A stretch of 44,789 nucleotides of DNA, from the NCBI RefSeq assembly GCF_000427295.1, contig NZ_ATNM01000014.1:1-44789 (forward strand), read 5' to 3'. Below are positions 28,079 through 35,571 of the stretch, piece by piece. Origin of the DNA: Cyclobacterium qasimii M12-11B. Lineage in GTDB: Bacteria; Bacteroidota; Bacteroidia; Cytophagales; Cyclobacteriaceae. Position 1 is the first letter of the stretch, and each line of letters begins with the position of its first letter. A model generated the notes under the pieces. The model made no database searches, was not told where the DNA came from, and saw nothing but the letters and a program-made list of their open reading frames with translations. A program made the translations under genes and the position numbers.

Positions 28079-28561
28079 TCAGAGCTTCATCAGTTCATGA
28101 AAAAGCGCTTTGCTTTCCTGCACTTTTCGCTTAAAATGTGTCCAGGCAAAGCCATAATTCGCTAATCCTACAGAGAAACATAAAAGCGCCAATTTCCAAT
28201 CCTGGACAACTGAAAGAAACAAGACCGTCAAGCCAAATGAAACGATGGCCCAAAATCCAAGAAAAAACGATGCTCCAGGGAAAAATGAATAATTCAATGA
28301 TACCAGACAGCCTTTAGGAAGTGGTGAAATTTCGCCTTTGATTAAGGGCAAAAAACTATCTGCCTTGTCAATAATTTTTGAGATTCTGAAGCTATTCTCA
28401 CCGATTTTACCATTAAAAAAAACAGTCTTGCTACTGGGCAAGAATCTTGTCTCATCAAGGTAATCCACGCTTTTGGTGATCAACTCAAGCCTATCGATCA
28501 CCTCTTTACTTCTAAGGGTGCTCACAAAAGCCTCGCTATAGTCAGGAACCAGTTTCACCAT
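28079..28561 (-). CDS. Membrane protein of unknown function, two predicted helices
   Basis: The 160-residue protein has a charged N-terminal half (about residues 1-90) followed by two hydrophobic helices (about 97-119 and 122-141) and a short basic tail. No family was recognised. The topology suggests both ends face the cytoplasm. It starts 27 nt after the RidA stop and may be the last gene of a sensor/regulator/RidA transcript; whether it shares their function is unknown. Confidence 0.65.
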   Translation of the reverse strand: MVKLVPDYSEAFVSTLRSKEVIDRLELITKSVDYLDETRFLPSSKTVFFNGKIGENSFRISKIIDKADSFLPLIKGEISPLPKGCLVSLNYSFFPGASFFLGFWAIVSFGLTVLFLSVVQDWKLALLCFSVGLANYGFAWTHFKRKVQESKALFHELMKL

Positions 28562-28588
28562 ACTGCAACAAATAAATTAGGTGAGGCT

Positions 28589-28969
28589 TTAAAGAACAGC
28601 AATGCAGGAGATTTCTACCGCTACATCCTTTGGCAAACGGCTTACTTCCACTGTCTCTCTTGCAGGAGGGTTTTCTTTGAAATACTGCCCATAAGCCTCA
28701 TTGATAGTCGCAAAGTCGCCCATATTTTTGACAAAAATACTGCATTTGACAACATTGGAAAAAGTTAGTCCTGAAGCCCTTAGTATTGCTTCAAGGTTTT
28801 TCATAACGGCATGTGTTTCCTCCGTAATATTGGAGTTAAGTAATTCTCCTGAATCTGCATCAAGAGCGATTTGTCCGGAAACAAACAGCATACCATTGGC
28901 TTTTACTGCCTGGCTGTAAGGACCTATTGGTGCCGGAGCCTCCAGAGAATTTATTATTTCTTTGGCCAT
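28589..28969 (-). CDS. RidA family protein (enamine/imine deaminase)
   Basis: The 126-residue protein is the family length. It starts MAKEIINSLEAPAPIGPYSQ and has GMLFVSGQIALD. The catalytic Arg is in PPARETVEVSRLPKDV, and the usual Glu lies in VAVEISCIAV at the C-terminus. RidA clears reactive 2-aminoacrylate from PLP-enzyme reactions, as a trimer in the cytoplasm. It lies 76 nt after the response-regulator stop on the same strand. Confidence 0.92.
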   Translation of the reverse strand: MAKEIINSLEAPAPIGPYSQAVKANGMLFVSGQIALDADSGELLNSNITEETHAVMKNLEAILRASGLTFSNVVKCSIFVKNMGDFATINEAYGQYFKENPPARETVEVSRLPKDVAVEISCIAVL

Positions 28970-29045
28970 AATATTTTTAGGGATTTAATTGACTACAAAT
29001 TAAACTTTATTCATTTAAATAATCAATTAACTAGAGAAAAAGCAA

Positions 29046-29735
29046 CTAGTTGACGACTAACTTAAATCCCTCCCCATGAAGCGTAATGATCTGTACACTG
29101 TCATCCGTTTTTAGCAATTTCCTAATCTTGCTCAAGTATACGTCCATACTACGGGCATTAAAATAGCTATCATCTCCCCAGATTTGTTTCAGTGCGAAAG
29201 AGCGGCTTACATTTTCATTCAATGAAGCTGCCAGTAGGCGAAGTAGCTCATTTTCTTTTGAAGTAAGCTTATTGGTCCCCTGTGGTCCTTCAAGTAATTG
29301 CTTGTCATAATGCAAGGTGAAATTGCCAAACTCATAAGATTTCAAAACTGTCTTTTCTCCTTGACTATTCGTCCTCCTTAATATGGCATTAATTCTCAGC
29401 AATAACTCCTCCATACTAAAGGGCTTGGTGATATAATCATCGGCGCCAATCCGGAAGCCTTGAATAACATCTTCCTTCATGTTTTTAGCTGTAAGGTAAA
29501 TGATAGGGATACTCTCCTCTACCTTCCTTATCTCCTTACCCAAGGTAAAGCCATCTTTTATAGGCATCATCACATCCAGCAAACACAACTGGTAATAGTT
29601 CTTTTTGTATTTGTTCCACCCCTCTTCACCATCCCTACATAAAATAACCTCATAGCCTTTTACACCTAAGTATTCTTTTAAAATATCCCCTAGGTTTGGG
29701 TCATCTTCAACCAATAAAATCTTGATCTTGCTCAT
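29046..29735 (-). CDS. OmpR/PhoB-type response regulator
   Basis: The 229-residue protein has a receiver domain (about 1-120). It shows the acidic pair Asp11/Asp12, the phospho-acceptor Asp54 in LLDVMMPIKDG, and the conserved Lys in DDYITKPF. A C-terminal winged-helix DNA-binding domain (about 130-229) contains TSKENELLRLL and RSMDVYLSKIRKLL. Its ATG overlaps the kinase stop by 4 nt, so the two are co-translated partners. The pair resembles the RprX/RprY type of Bacteroidota regulators, from general similarity only. The target genes are unknown. Confidence 0.93.
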   Translation of the reverse strand: MSKIKILLVEDDPNLGDILKEYLGVKGYEVILCRDGEEGWNKYKKNYYQLCLLDVMMPIKDGFTLGKEIRKVEESIPIIYLTAKNMKEDVIQGFRIGADDYITKPFSMEELLLRINAILRRTNSQGEKTVLKSYEFGNFTLHYDKQLLEGPQGTNKLTSKENELLRLLAASLNENVSRSFALKQIWGDDSYFNARSMDVYLSKIRKLLKTDDSVQIITLHGEGFKLVVN

Positions 29736-31447
29736 TTATTTTTGGGTAAGTTTATAGTAAAAACGCTTCCTTGTCCAGGTTCGCTGTCTAACTTTATAGT
29801 TCCTTTATGCGCTTCCACCATGGTTTTGACATATGAAAGTCCTAAACCAAAACCTTTGACATCATGTAAATTACCAGTTGGCACTCTATAGAATTTATCA
29901 AATATTTTCTTCTGGGCTTCCTTACTGATACCAATCCCCTGATCTTTTATGGAAATCGTAAAATCAGTTTCGGTTTCATTGACGCTAATTTTTATTTGAG
30001 GAGCACTTTTTGAATACTTGGTTGCATTGTCCAGTAAATTGTTAACAATATTATTTAGGTGAAAGACATCAGCATCCAGTTGACCCGAAATGAGTGAATA
30101 CTCACTACTTATGGTCCCTCCTCTATTTTCCACTATTAATTCAAAATGACTCTTAGCAGCATCAATAAGTGACTTTAGGTCCACTCTTTCTAATTTAAGG
30201 TTGAAATCCTTCTTTTCAAGCGCTGCAGCATGTAGGACCTGCTCAACCTGCTTTCCAAGTCTAATGTTTTCATCCTTGATAATATTCAAATACCGCTTAC
30301 GCAGTGATTCTTCTCCAAATAAATCAGGGTCCTGTAAGGCTTCTACCGCCAAACTTACCGTAGAAATTGGTGTCTTAAACTCATGGGTCATGTTGTTAAT
30401 AAAGTCATTCTTTATGTCAGAGACTTTCTTTTGACGAATGATAACTTTAATGGCGTATACAAAACAAATAATAATAATGCACATAAAAACCAATGAGCTA
30501 CCCAATGGTAAAAAAACCTGTCGTATTAGATAATTTTGCTTTTCGGGAAAGTGGATCACTAAAAAGTTCTCCACTCCCAACAAATCACTGGGGAAAAGCT
30601 CCGCTTTTATGCCGTTCTCCTTTAGGAAGTTTAAATCAGCTACAGGCCCGATCCCTACAATATTATCTCTGTTATCAACAATTCCAAGTTCGAACGGCTG
30701 GTCAATGTTTCTATTGATCAATTGGTCCCTCACTTCATTTTTAACCACAGTTGTGTCTAGCCTATTTAGTATATGTTGATTGCCCTGAGCAAGTAATTGG
30801 TGGATCACCACCTCTACCAATTCAATTTTCATATTGGCCTTAACAATGCTTTCGGCTACGTTTCGAGACACGTTTAGTTCCTCAACAATATAATTTTGGC
30901 GCCTATTGGCATATTGGCGTTTGCTCAATTTCTGATCCTGTTCACTCAGAAAATTTAAGTATCGTTCTTTCTCTGCCAATAGAATGGCCAATTCATCAGG
31001 TGTGAATAAGCTGGATGCCATGGAGGAAGACATGGTGAAATACTTCTCAATTTGACTAAAATTTTCAGGATCGCCTTCTCTGGTGGCAATTAATTTCCGG
31101 AAAGTTTGAGAAATTTGTGGAATAGGCTGGTCAAAAAGAGAGTCTAGAACAGATGCCCTGTTGACGGCTACTTTCCGTCTTCTCACTTGCACTCTAATGG
31201 GCTCAATTGGTTCCAATAATGCCTTTTGGAAAATGGTGTCTCTTGCGAGGGAACTCAATAGAATATCACTTGCTTCTCCTTTCTCCACCCGCTCCGAAGT
31301 GCTGGAAAGTGCTTGAAACACATTTTGCTCAAAACGTTCTTCATTGATTTTAAGCACATTGCCAACCCAATAGAACTGAAAGCTTATCAAGCCTAAACTA
31401 GCCAGGGACATTAAAAAGACAATTATCTTTATACTCGTTTTTGACAT
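29732..31447 (-). CDS. Sensor histidine kinase
   Basis: The 571-residue membrane kinase has TM1 at about residues 7-27 (IIVFLMSLASLGLISFQFYW), a long periplasmic domain, and TM2 near 315-340 (LVFMCIIIICFVYAIKVII). The phospho-accepting His is in NNMTHEFKTPIS, and the ATPase boxes are NNLLDNATKYS (N), DQGIGIS (G1) and GFGLGLSYVK (G2). The periplasmic sensor domain is not one I can name. It is the first gene of the set with the overlapping response regulator, and the signal is probably in the envelope. Confidence 0.93.
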   Translation of the reverse strand: MSKTSIKIIVFLMSLASLGLISFQFYWVGNVLKINEERFEQNVFQALSSTSERVEKGEASDILLSSLARDTIFQKALLEPIEPIRVQVRRRKVAVNRASVLDSLFDQPIPQISQTFRKLIATREGDPENFSQIEKYFTMSSSMASSLFTPDELAILLAEKERYLNFLSEQDQKLSKRQYANRRQNYIVEELNVSRNVAESIVKANMKIELVEVVIHQLLAQGNQHILNRLDTTVVKNEVRDQLINRNIDQPFELGIVDNRDNIVGIGPVADLNFLKENGIKAELFPSDLLGVENFLVIHFPEKQNYLIRQVFLPLGSSLVFMCIIIICFVYAIKVIIRQKKVSDIKNDFINNMTHEFKTPISTVSLAVEALQDPDLFGEESLRKRYLNIIKDENIRLGKQVEQVLHAAALEKKDFNLKLERVDLKSLIDAAKSHFELIVENRGGTISSEYSLISGQLDADVFHLNNIVNNLLDNATKYSKSAPQIKISVNETETDFTISIKDQGIGISKEAQKKIFDKFYRVPTGNLHDVKGFGLGLSYVKTMVEAHKGTIKLDSEPGQGSVFTINLPKNK

Positions 31448-31617
31448 ATTACAAATCTAAATGATATCCTCCTCTAAATCATTTCCTTAACTTTATTTAA
31501 CAAAAACCATATAAAATAAATTTACCTATCTGCTCTTTAATAACCTCAATAAATTCAGCAAAATTCCTTTTCCTAATGACTTATCTCTTTTGAATTTTAA
31601 CTTTAACATGCTTTATA

Positions 31618-31625
31618 TATCTTTG
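31618..31625 (+). promoter_or_regulatory. Putative -7 box of lysA
   Basis: TATCTTTG fits TAnnTTTG, 18 nt before the ATG at 31644. It lies downstream of the earlier in-frame start codons, so those cannot be used by a transcript made here. This helps fix the lysA start. Confidence 0.5.
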
Positions 31626-31643
31626 CCTGCTAAATCAAAAGCG

Positions 31644-32876
31644 ATGGAAATCAAAAATCAACAATATTGCATAGGGGAAATCCCTCTACTGGATATCGCC
31701 CAAAAGTACGGAAGTCCTGTATATGTATATGATGGAGCCAAAATCCTTCATCAGGTAGATGCTTTAAAACAAGCTTTCTCTGATGTAAAGGTTAAAATAA
31801 AATATGCTACAAAAGCGCTTTCAAATATCAATATTCTAAAATTGATGAAAAAGGCTGGCACTGGTGTGGACGCAGTTTCCATTGAGGAGATAAAACTTTG
31901 CCTACATGTAGGCTTTTCCCCTGAGGAAATCATGTACACACCAAATTGTGTGGATTTTGATGAAATCAAGCAGGCGGTCGCATTTGGTGTAATGGTCAAT
32001 ATTGACAGTATTCCTATGTTAGAGCATTTTGGAACTGAATATGGCAACACTGTTCCCATCTGTATTCGATTAAACCCTCATATCTTAGCTGGAGGAAATG
32101 CTAAAATATCCGTTGGTCATATTGATAGTAAATTTGGGATTTCCATACTTCAATTAAAGCATGTACTCAAGGTCGTTCAGGCTTATGAACTTAACGTGAT
32201 AGGCCTTCATGTACACACTGGATCTGATATATTGGATGCGGACGTTTTTCTTAAAGGAGCTGAGATATTATTTGATGCCGCCAGAGAATTTAAGGATTTA
32301 ACTTTCCTGGATTTCGGTGGAGGATTTAAAGTAGCTTATAAGGAAGGTGATATCACCACAGACATCCAAGATGTAGGTAAGAAAGTTTCTGCTGCTTTCC
32401 AGGCATTCTGTAAGGAATATGGACGGGAGTTAGAAATATGGTTTGAGCCAGGGAAATTTCTGGTCAGCGAGTGCGGTTATTTACTCACAAAAGCCAATGT
32501 GGTAAAACCAACTCCAGCAACAACCTTTGTAGGAGTAAATTCCGGACTCAATCACCTATTAAGACCAATGATGTATGATGCTTACCACAGCGTTATAAAC
32601 ATCTCTAAACTTGATGGACCGGAAAGAGTCTATACCATCGTCGGTTATATTTGCGAAACAGATACTATAGCAGCTGATCGCAAAATCAAAGAAGTAAAAG
32701 AAGGCGATATTATCGCAATAAAAAATGCTGGCGCTTATGGCTATAGCATGTCATCTAATTACAATTCAAGGTTTAGACCTGCGGAAGTATTAATAATAAA
32801 TGGAAAGGACCATCTTATTCGAAAGAGGGAAACCATGGACGATATACTTAGAAATCAGGTTTCTGTAGATTTTTAA
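31644..32876 (+). CDS. lysA: Diaminopimelate decarboxylase
   Basis: This PLP enzyme performs the last step of lysine synthesis, meso-diaminopimelate to lysine. From ATG 31644 it has 410 residues, starting MEIKNQQYCIGEIPLLDIA. Earlier in-frame starts add 18 residues of poor quality and lie before the likely promoter. The PLP lysine is Lys57 in KYATKALSN. The glycine-rich phosphate loop is LDFGGGFK, and EPGKFLVSECG carries the dimer-interface cysteine. The fold-type III barrel and C-terminal beta domain are complete. A monocistronic unit is likely, with a strong terminator just after the stop. Confidence 0.94.
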   Translation: MEIKNQQYCIGEIPLLDIAQKYGSPVYVYDGAKILHQVDALKQAFSDVKVKIKYATKALSNINILKLMKKAGTGVDAVSIEEIKLCLHVGFSPEEIMYTPNCVDFDEIKQAVAFGVMVNIDSIPMLEHFGTEYGNTVPICIRLNPHILAGGNAKISVGHIDSKFGISILQLKHVLKVVQAYELNVIGLHVHTGSDILDADVFLKGAEILFDAAREFKDLTFLDFGGGFKVAYKEGDITTDIQDVGKKVSAAFQAFCKEYGRELEIWFEPGKFLVSECGYLLTKANVVKPTPATTFVGVNSGLNHLLRPMMYDAYHSVINISKLDGPERVYTIVGYICETDTIAADRKIKEVKEGDIIAIKNAGAYGYSMSSNYNSRFRPAEVLIINGKDHLIRKRETMDDILRNQVSVDF

Positions 32877-32912
32877 AAAAAAGGGGCGAAAATATTTCGC
32901 CCCTTTTTTTAT
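32873..32912 (+). terminator. Terminator of lysA
   Basis: A stem of about 16 bp, with AAAGGGGCGAAA on the left (within 32875-32891) and TTTCGCCCCTTTTTTT on the right (32895-32910), has loop ATA and a T7 end. It begins at the stop codon. Confidence 0.93.
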
Positions 32913-33255
32913 GTACTTTTTTGTGATTTTTTCCAAAATACATGATAGTAAATTCATTTTTAAATCCACCAAATAAAACTTGGGAAATCCCAATAATTCC
33001 TCCAATTAATTATTCCTTAACACAATTTGCATATACGGAATTTATTCTATTATTTATTAAAATATAACAGCTAATAAGGATTTCATTTAACTGTATTTTA
33101 ATCGCATAAAATAATATTCCAAAAATTGAATTGCATTAAATGGCTTCCGTAAGACAAAATTCATTATTTGAAATGGTGATTTTGGCAAACTTAAGATTAA
33201 CTGTTTTTTAAATAAAAATGAAAACTAAACTTAACTAACTTTTAAATTTTATTTA
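32911..33255. other. AT-rich intergenic stretch after lysA
   Basis: About 345 nt, very AT-rich, with no clear promoter box, repeat or credible ORF. The minus-strand frame at 32790-33005 runs through the lysA terminator and is a shadow. Confidence 0.4.
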
Positions 33256-33258
33256 ATG

Positions 33259-33495
33259 ATGGCATCCAAAACAAAGGCAATAATGCAGGTCCATCTGGAC
33301 CAGCAAAACAATGGGGGAATCGGAGAGGACCTATTGGAATACGCAGAAACAATGAGTGAAGCGTTGGGAATGGATACAATAAGCATCCACAAGGAAATGC
33401 AAAATGGTGATTTAAACCATTTAATAGCCACATTTAATAGGTATTTTGGTGAATACATAGAATTATTAGATTCTGATCATTCAGTTGGATTATGA
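33259..33495 (+). CDS. Small acidic protein of unknown function
   Basis: The ATG at 33259 (the second of two consecutive ATGs) gives 78 residues starting MASKTKAIMQVHLDQQNNGG. The protein is acidic and predicted helical in its second half (LLEYAETMSEAL, LNHLIATFNRYFGEYIELLD). Its composition differs from the AT-rich surroundings: few Lys/Asn/Ile runs and balanced Glu, Asp, Gly and Met, which supports real coding. I do not recognise the family, and no neighbour suggests a role. No signal peptide or membrane segment. Confidence 0.6.
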   Translation: MASKTKAIMQVHLDQQNNGGIGEDLLEYAETMSEALGMDTISIHKEMQNGDLNHLIATFNRYFGEYIELLDSDHSVGL

Positions 33496-33702
33496 TTTCC
33501 AGTTCGATTTAGGGCAACTTATTTAAATTATAATAGCAGCAAAAAAAACACCATGTGAAAAATAATTTTTTGAATCTTAATTAAGGGTAACAGCAACCCC
33601 ATTGTTTAAAATAATCCATTCTTTTAACTGGCCCAATTGGCCTTAAAAAATCTGTAAACAGCAAAGAAAATAATTTTTTAAATTACATTATCAGTAAGCA
33701 AA

Positions 33703-33768
33703 AGTCATAAAATGGTTTATAAAGGGATCGAAATCTCTGAAAAGAATCATTTTATGACTACTTTTTTT
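33703..33768 (+). ncRNA. Candidate structured RNA or long-range terminator hairpin
   Basis: AGTCATAAAATG (33703-33714) is perfectly complementary to CATTTTATGACT (33748-33759). The 33-nt apical part holds a second small hairpin, GGGAT-CGAA-ATCTC. The plus strand then continues with ACTTTTTTT. The shape fits an intrinsic terminator or the 3' end of a small RNA transcribed rightwards. The nearest upstream gene ends about 200 nt earlier. Confidence 0.4.
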
Positions 33769-33812
33769 ACGGTCACCTTTAAACCCGGAATAAGTAAGTT
33801 GTGCACAAAACG

Positions 33813-33950
33813 ATGCACGCTTGCCTGAGAAATTTAAAAGCCAAACCATATCCCAAGCGCCACGTTAACCTGCTCTACGTCCTGGCTCCACCAGCTTCCG
33901 GCCACTCGTTTCGGAGGCTTGCCCTGACCAAAGTCAGGGGATTAGTCTAG
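33813..33950 (+). repeat. GC-richer island with 45-codon ORF, candidate dispersed element
   Basis: The island has clearly higher GC than its flanks. An ATG-started frame of 45 codons runs through it (starting MHACLRNLKAKPYPKR, ending ALTKVRGLV) with an Arg/Leu/Pro-rich composition unlike neighbouring genes. A perfect hairpin CCCTGAC-CAAA-GTCAGGG sits at 33922-33939 near its end. It could be a dispersed repeat carrying a fortuitous ORF, a remnant of a mobile element, or a small gene. I favour a repeat. Confidence 0.35.
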
Positions 33951-33995
33951 AAATAACCCGAATCTTCACAAGGCCTCTGATTGCTTTCAAATCCT

Positions 33996-34271
33996 TTAAT
34001 TTCCCCTAAAACCTTCTCTTCTTTTTATAAAAACGTTGTTACCAATATCTTTATGAATAGAATTTAAAATAAGGGTCTTGCCAATTTCCTTAACTTTAAA
34101 TTTCCGGTTATGCATCCACAAATCAACTGAATGATTGACTAGATAAATGGGCATTGAGACGCATTGCCGGAACTTGGTCCATATCAACCTTAAGGAACTA
34201 AATTGGCTCAGTGTTTTGTTTACAATGTAACATATAGAAGGCAGGAATCTGCTAAAAAAATCAATCTTCAT
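33996..34271 (-). CDS. Weak hypothetical ORF (91 residues)
   Basis: An ATG-started frame gives a 91-residue, strongly basic, Ile/Lys/Arg/Phe-rich product starting MKIDFFSRFLPSIC. No motif is recognised. The composition is what AT-rich noncoding DNA often yields, and no promoter or terminator frames it. It may be a remnant of a gene or chance. Confidence 0.22.
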   Translation of the reverse strand: MKIDFFSRFLPSICYIVNKTLSQFSSLRLIWTKFRQCVSMPIYLVNHSVDLWMHNRKFKVKEIGKTLILNSIHKDIGNNVFIKRREGFRGN

Positions 34272-34845
34272 TTTCTTGCCATAGGCTTGCTCTTTTGCAT
34301 TTAACCTTTAAATCTTATGGTCAGGATCATTTCAATGGTCCTCATAATTCGATTAACCAATGAGAAAATTAAGAAAGCAAGCTGAAATTTAGCATTTTTA
34401 TTTACTCATTATCTAAAGAATTGGTCAAGTGGCCAATTATCTGTCTAATCTCTGCTGAAATCATTTCAACCAGAAATGTTAATTACCAGCAAAACGAGGC
34501 TGCCGCACCCTTTCCCGCCTCAACGCGCCAATAGAAAAGGCATTCAGTGACGATTTACTCGAAACCAGCTCATTAGCTGATGGGATCAAAAATCAGTCAT
34601 TTCGTTTCTTTTTCCGACTCTACCTTACGGTAGACAAGTTCATCACAGCGGCGTTATGGTGCATTTGCGACCTTTGATAAAACGGTAGTTATTGAACTTC
34701 TGATTTCTTTGGTTTTAAGAGAAAAACAAAATTAAGATATCTGATTGCATTTCAGAAGATATTGCCATCGTAAAAAAACCATATGATTATGGTATAGTAA
34801 TCAAAAAATATATTATATTTAATTCTACAAATAACCAACAAACCA

Positions 34846-34964
34846 ATGTATAGGAATATCAACAGGCTCTTACAGTCTGACTTAAGACTGAGCGAAGATG
34901 AAAAGTTAAAATTATTAAAATACTACATCAACGATTTGAAAAATGAACAAATAAAAGGGGCTAA
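34846..34964 (+). CDS. Small charged protein of unknown function (probable one-base error at its end)
   Basis: The frame starts MYRNINRLLQSDLRLSEDEK and continues as an amphipathic helix (LKLLKYYINDLKNEQ). As written it passes through a terminator palindrome and antisense to the next gene up to 35220, with a tail that is clearly shadow. Adding one A to the A4 run at 34953-34956 makes the palindrome perfect and creates a TAA at once, giving a 38-residue product ending NEQIKRG. The correct end is therefore probably about 34964. Function is unknown. It is convergent with the siroheme-synthesis gene. Confidence 0.4.
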
Positions 34965-34988
34965 CCACCCCTTTTTATTTGTTCATTT
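34941..34988. terminator. Bidirectional terminator at the end of the sulfate-assimilation operon
   Basis: The left arm 34941-34960 (20 nt) and right arm 34968-34988 (21 nt) are complementary except for one A missing in the left arm. Each arm has an A-rich/T-rich end, so it works in both directions. It overlaps the stop codon of the Met8-like gene (34983). Confidence 0.85.
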
Positions 34989-35564
34989 CTTACTTTTCTT
35001 CATCAACCCGACTGTAAGCTTGTTCAAAGCATCTACTTTTTCCTCAAAATCACCCTTTAAAGTATCCCGGTATTTATTGATATTCTCTACCATTTCATTT
35101 ATATCATCGGGAATAATCTCTTCAAATAGCTGCCGTAACCTTTTGGCGGTGGTGGGGCTTTTTCCATTGGTACTTATTCCAATTTTAATATTCCCCTTTG
35201 TTACAATCCCTCCGAGATAAAAATCGCAATATTCTGGTGTATCAGCTACATTTACCAACAGGTAACGCTTTTTTGCATCATGATAAACCTTTTTGTTTAC
35301 TTCTTTATCATCCGTAGCGGCAATCACCAAATGCTTTTCATTTAGGTATATTTCATTGTAAGCACCTTGTACTAAATTGATATTGGAATTGTCTTTTGCT
35401 ATTGTGCTTATTTCTGCCAAAAACTCCTTGGAAACTACCGTCACCTTAGCATTGGGACTTGATTTCAATAGAAAAGTCAATTTTTCCAAACCAACATTCC
35501 CGGCGCCAACCAATAAAGTTTCTAACTGATGTACTTTTAAGAAAACCGGGTACAGTTCGTTCAT
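34983..35564 (-). CDS. Precorrin-2 dehydrogenase / sirohydrochlorin ferrochelatase (Met8/CysG N-domain-like)
   Basis: The 193-residue protein starts MNELYPVFLKVHQLETLLVG with the NAD-binding glycine loop GAGNVGLEK, as in CysG N-domain and Met8p. It also has GISTNGKSPTTAKRLRQ, typical of this family. It would oxidise precorrin-2 to sirohydrochlorin and probably insert Fe2+ to make siroheme. It is encoded separately from the methyltransferase, 7 nt downstream of it. It is the last gene of the operon, and its stop lies in the terminator stem. Confidence 0.9.
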   Translation of the reverse strand: MNELYPVFLKVHQLETLLVGAGNVGLEKLTFLLKSSPNAKVTVVSKEFLAEISTIAKDNSNINLVQGAYNEIYLNEKHLVIAATDDKEVNKKVYHDAKKRYLLVNVADTPEYCDFYLGGIVTKGNIKIGISTNGKSPTTAKRLRQLFEEIIPDDINEMVENINKYRDTLKGDFEEKVDALNKLTVGLMKKSKK

Positions 35565-35571
35565 TCTCTTT

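Larger units (their letters stand above)
33496..34845. other. Gene-poor region with two GC-richer islands
   Basis: About 1.35 kb without a confident gene. It contains a structured hairpin at 33703-33768 and a GC-richer island at 33813-33950. A weak minus-strand ORF lies at 33996-34271. A second GC-richer island at 34489-34690 has a 60-codon plus-strand open frame but no start codon, and a small hairpin CTACC-TTAC-GGTAG. The rest is AT-rich with no recognised signal. Confidence 0.45.

Noticed and set aside
31452-31459. TAGATTTG -7-like box just before the histidine kinase
   Set aside because: It would start transcription at or inside the start codon and has no TTG at the right spacing; probably chance.
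34965-35220. Extension of the small plus-strand ORF into the siroheme gene
   Set aside because: It is antisense to a clear gene and reads through a bidirectional terminator; the real end is probably near 34964.
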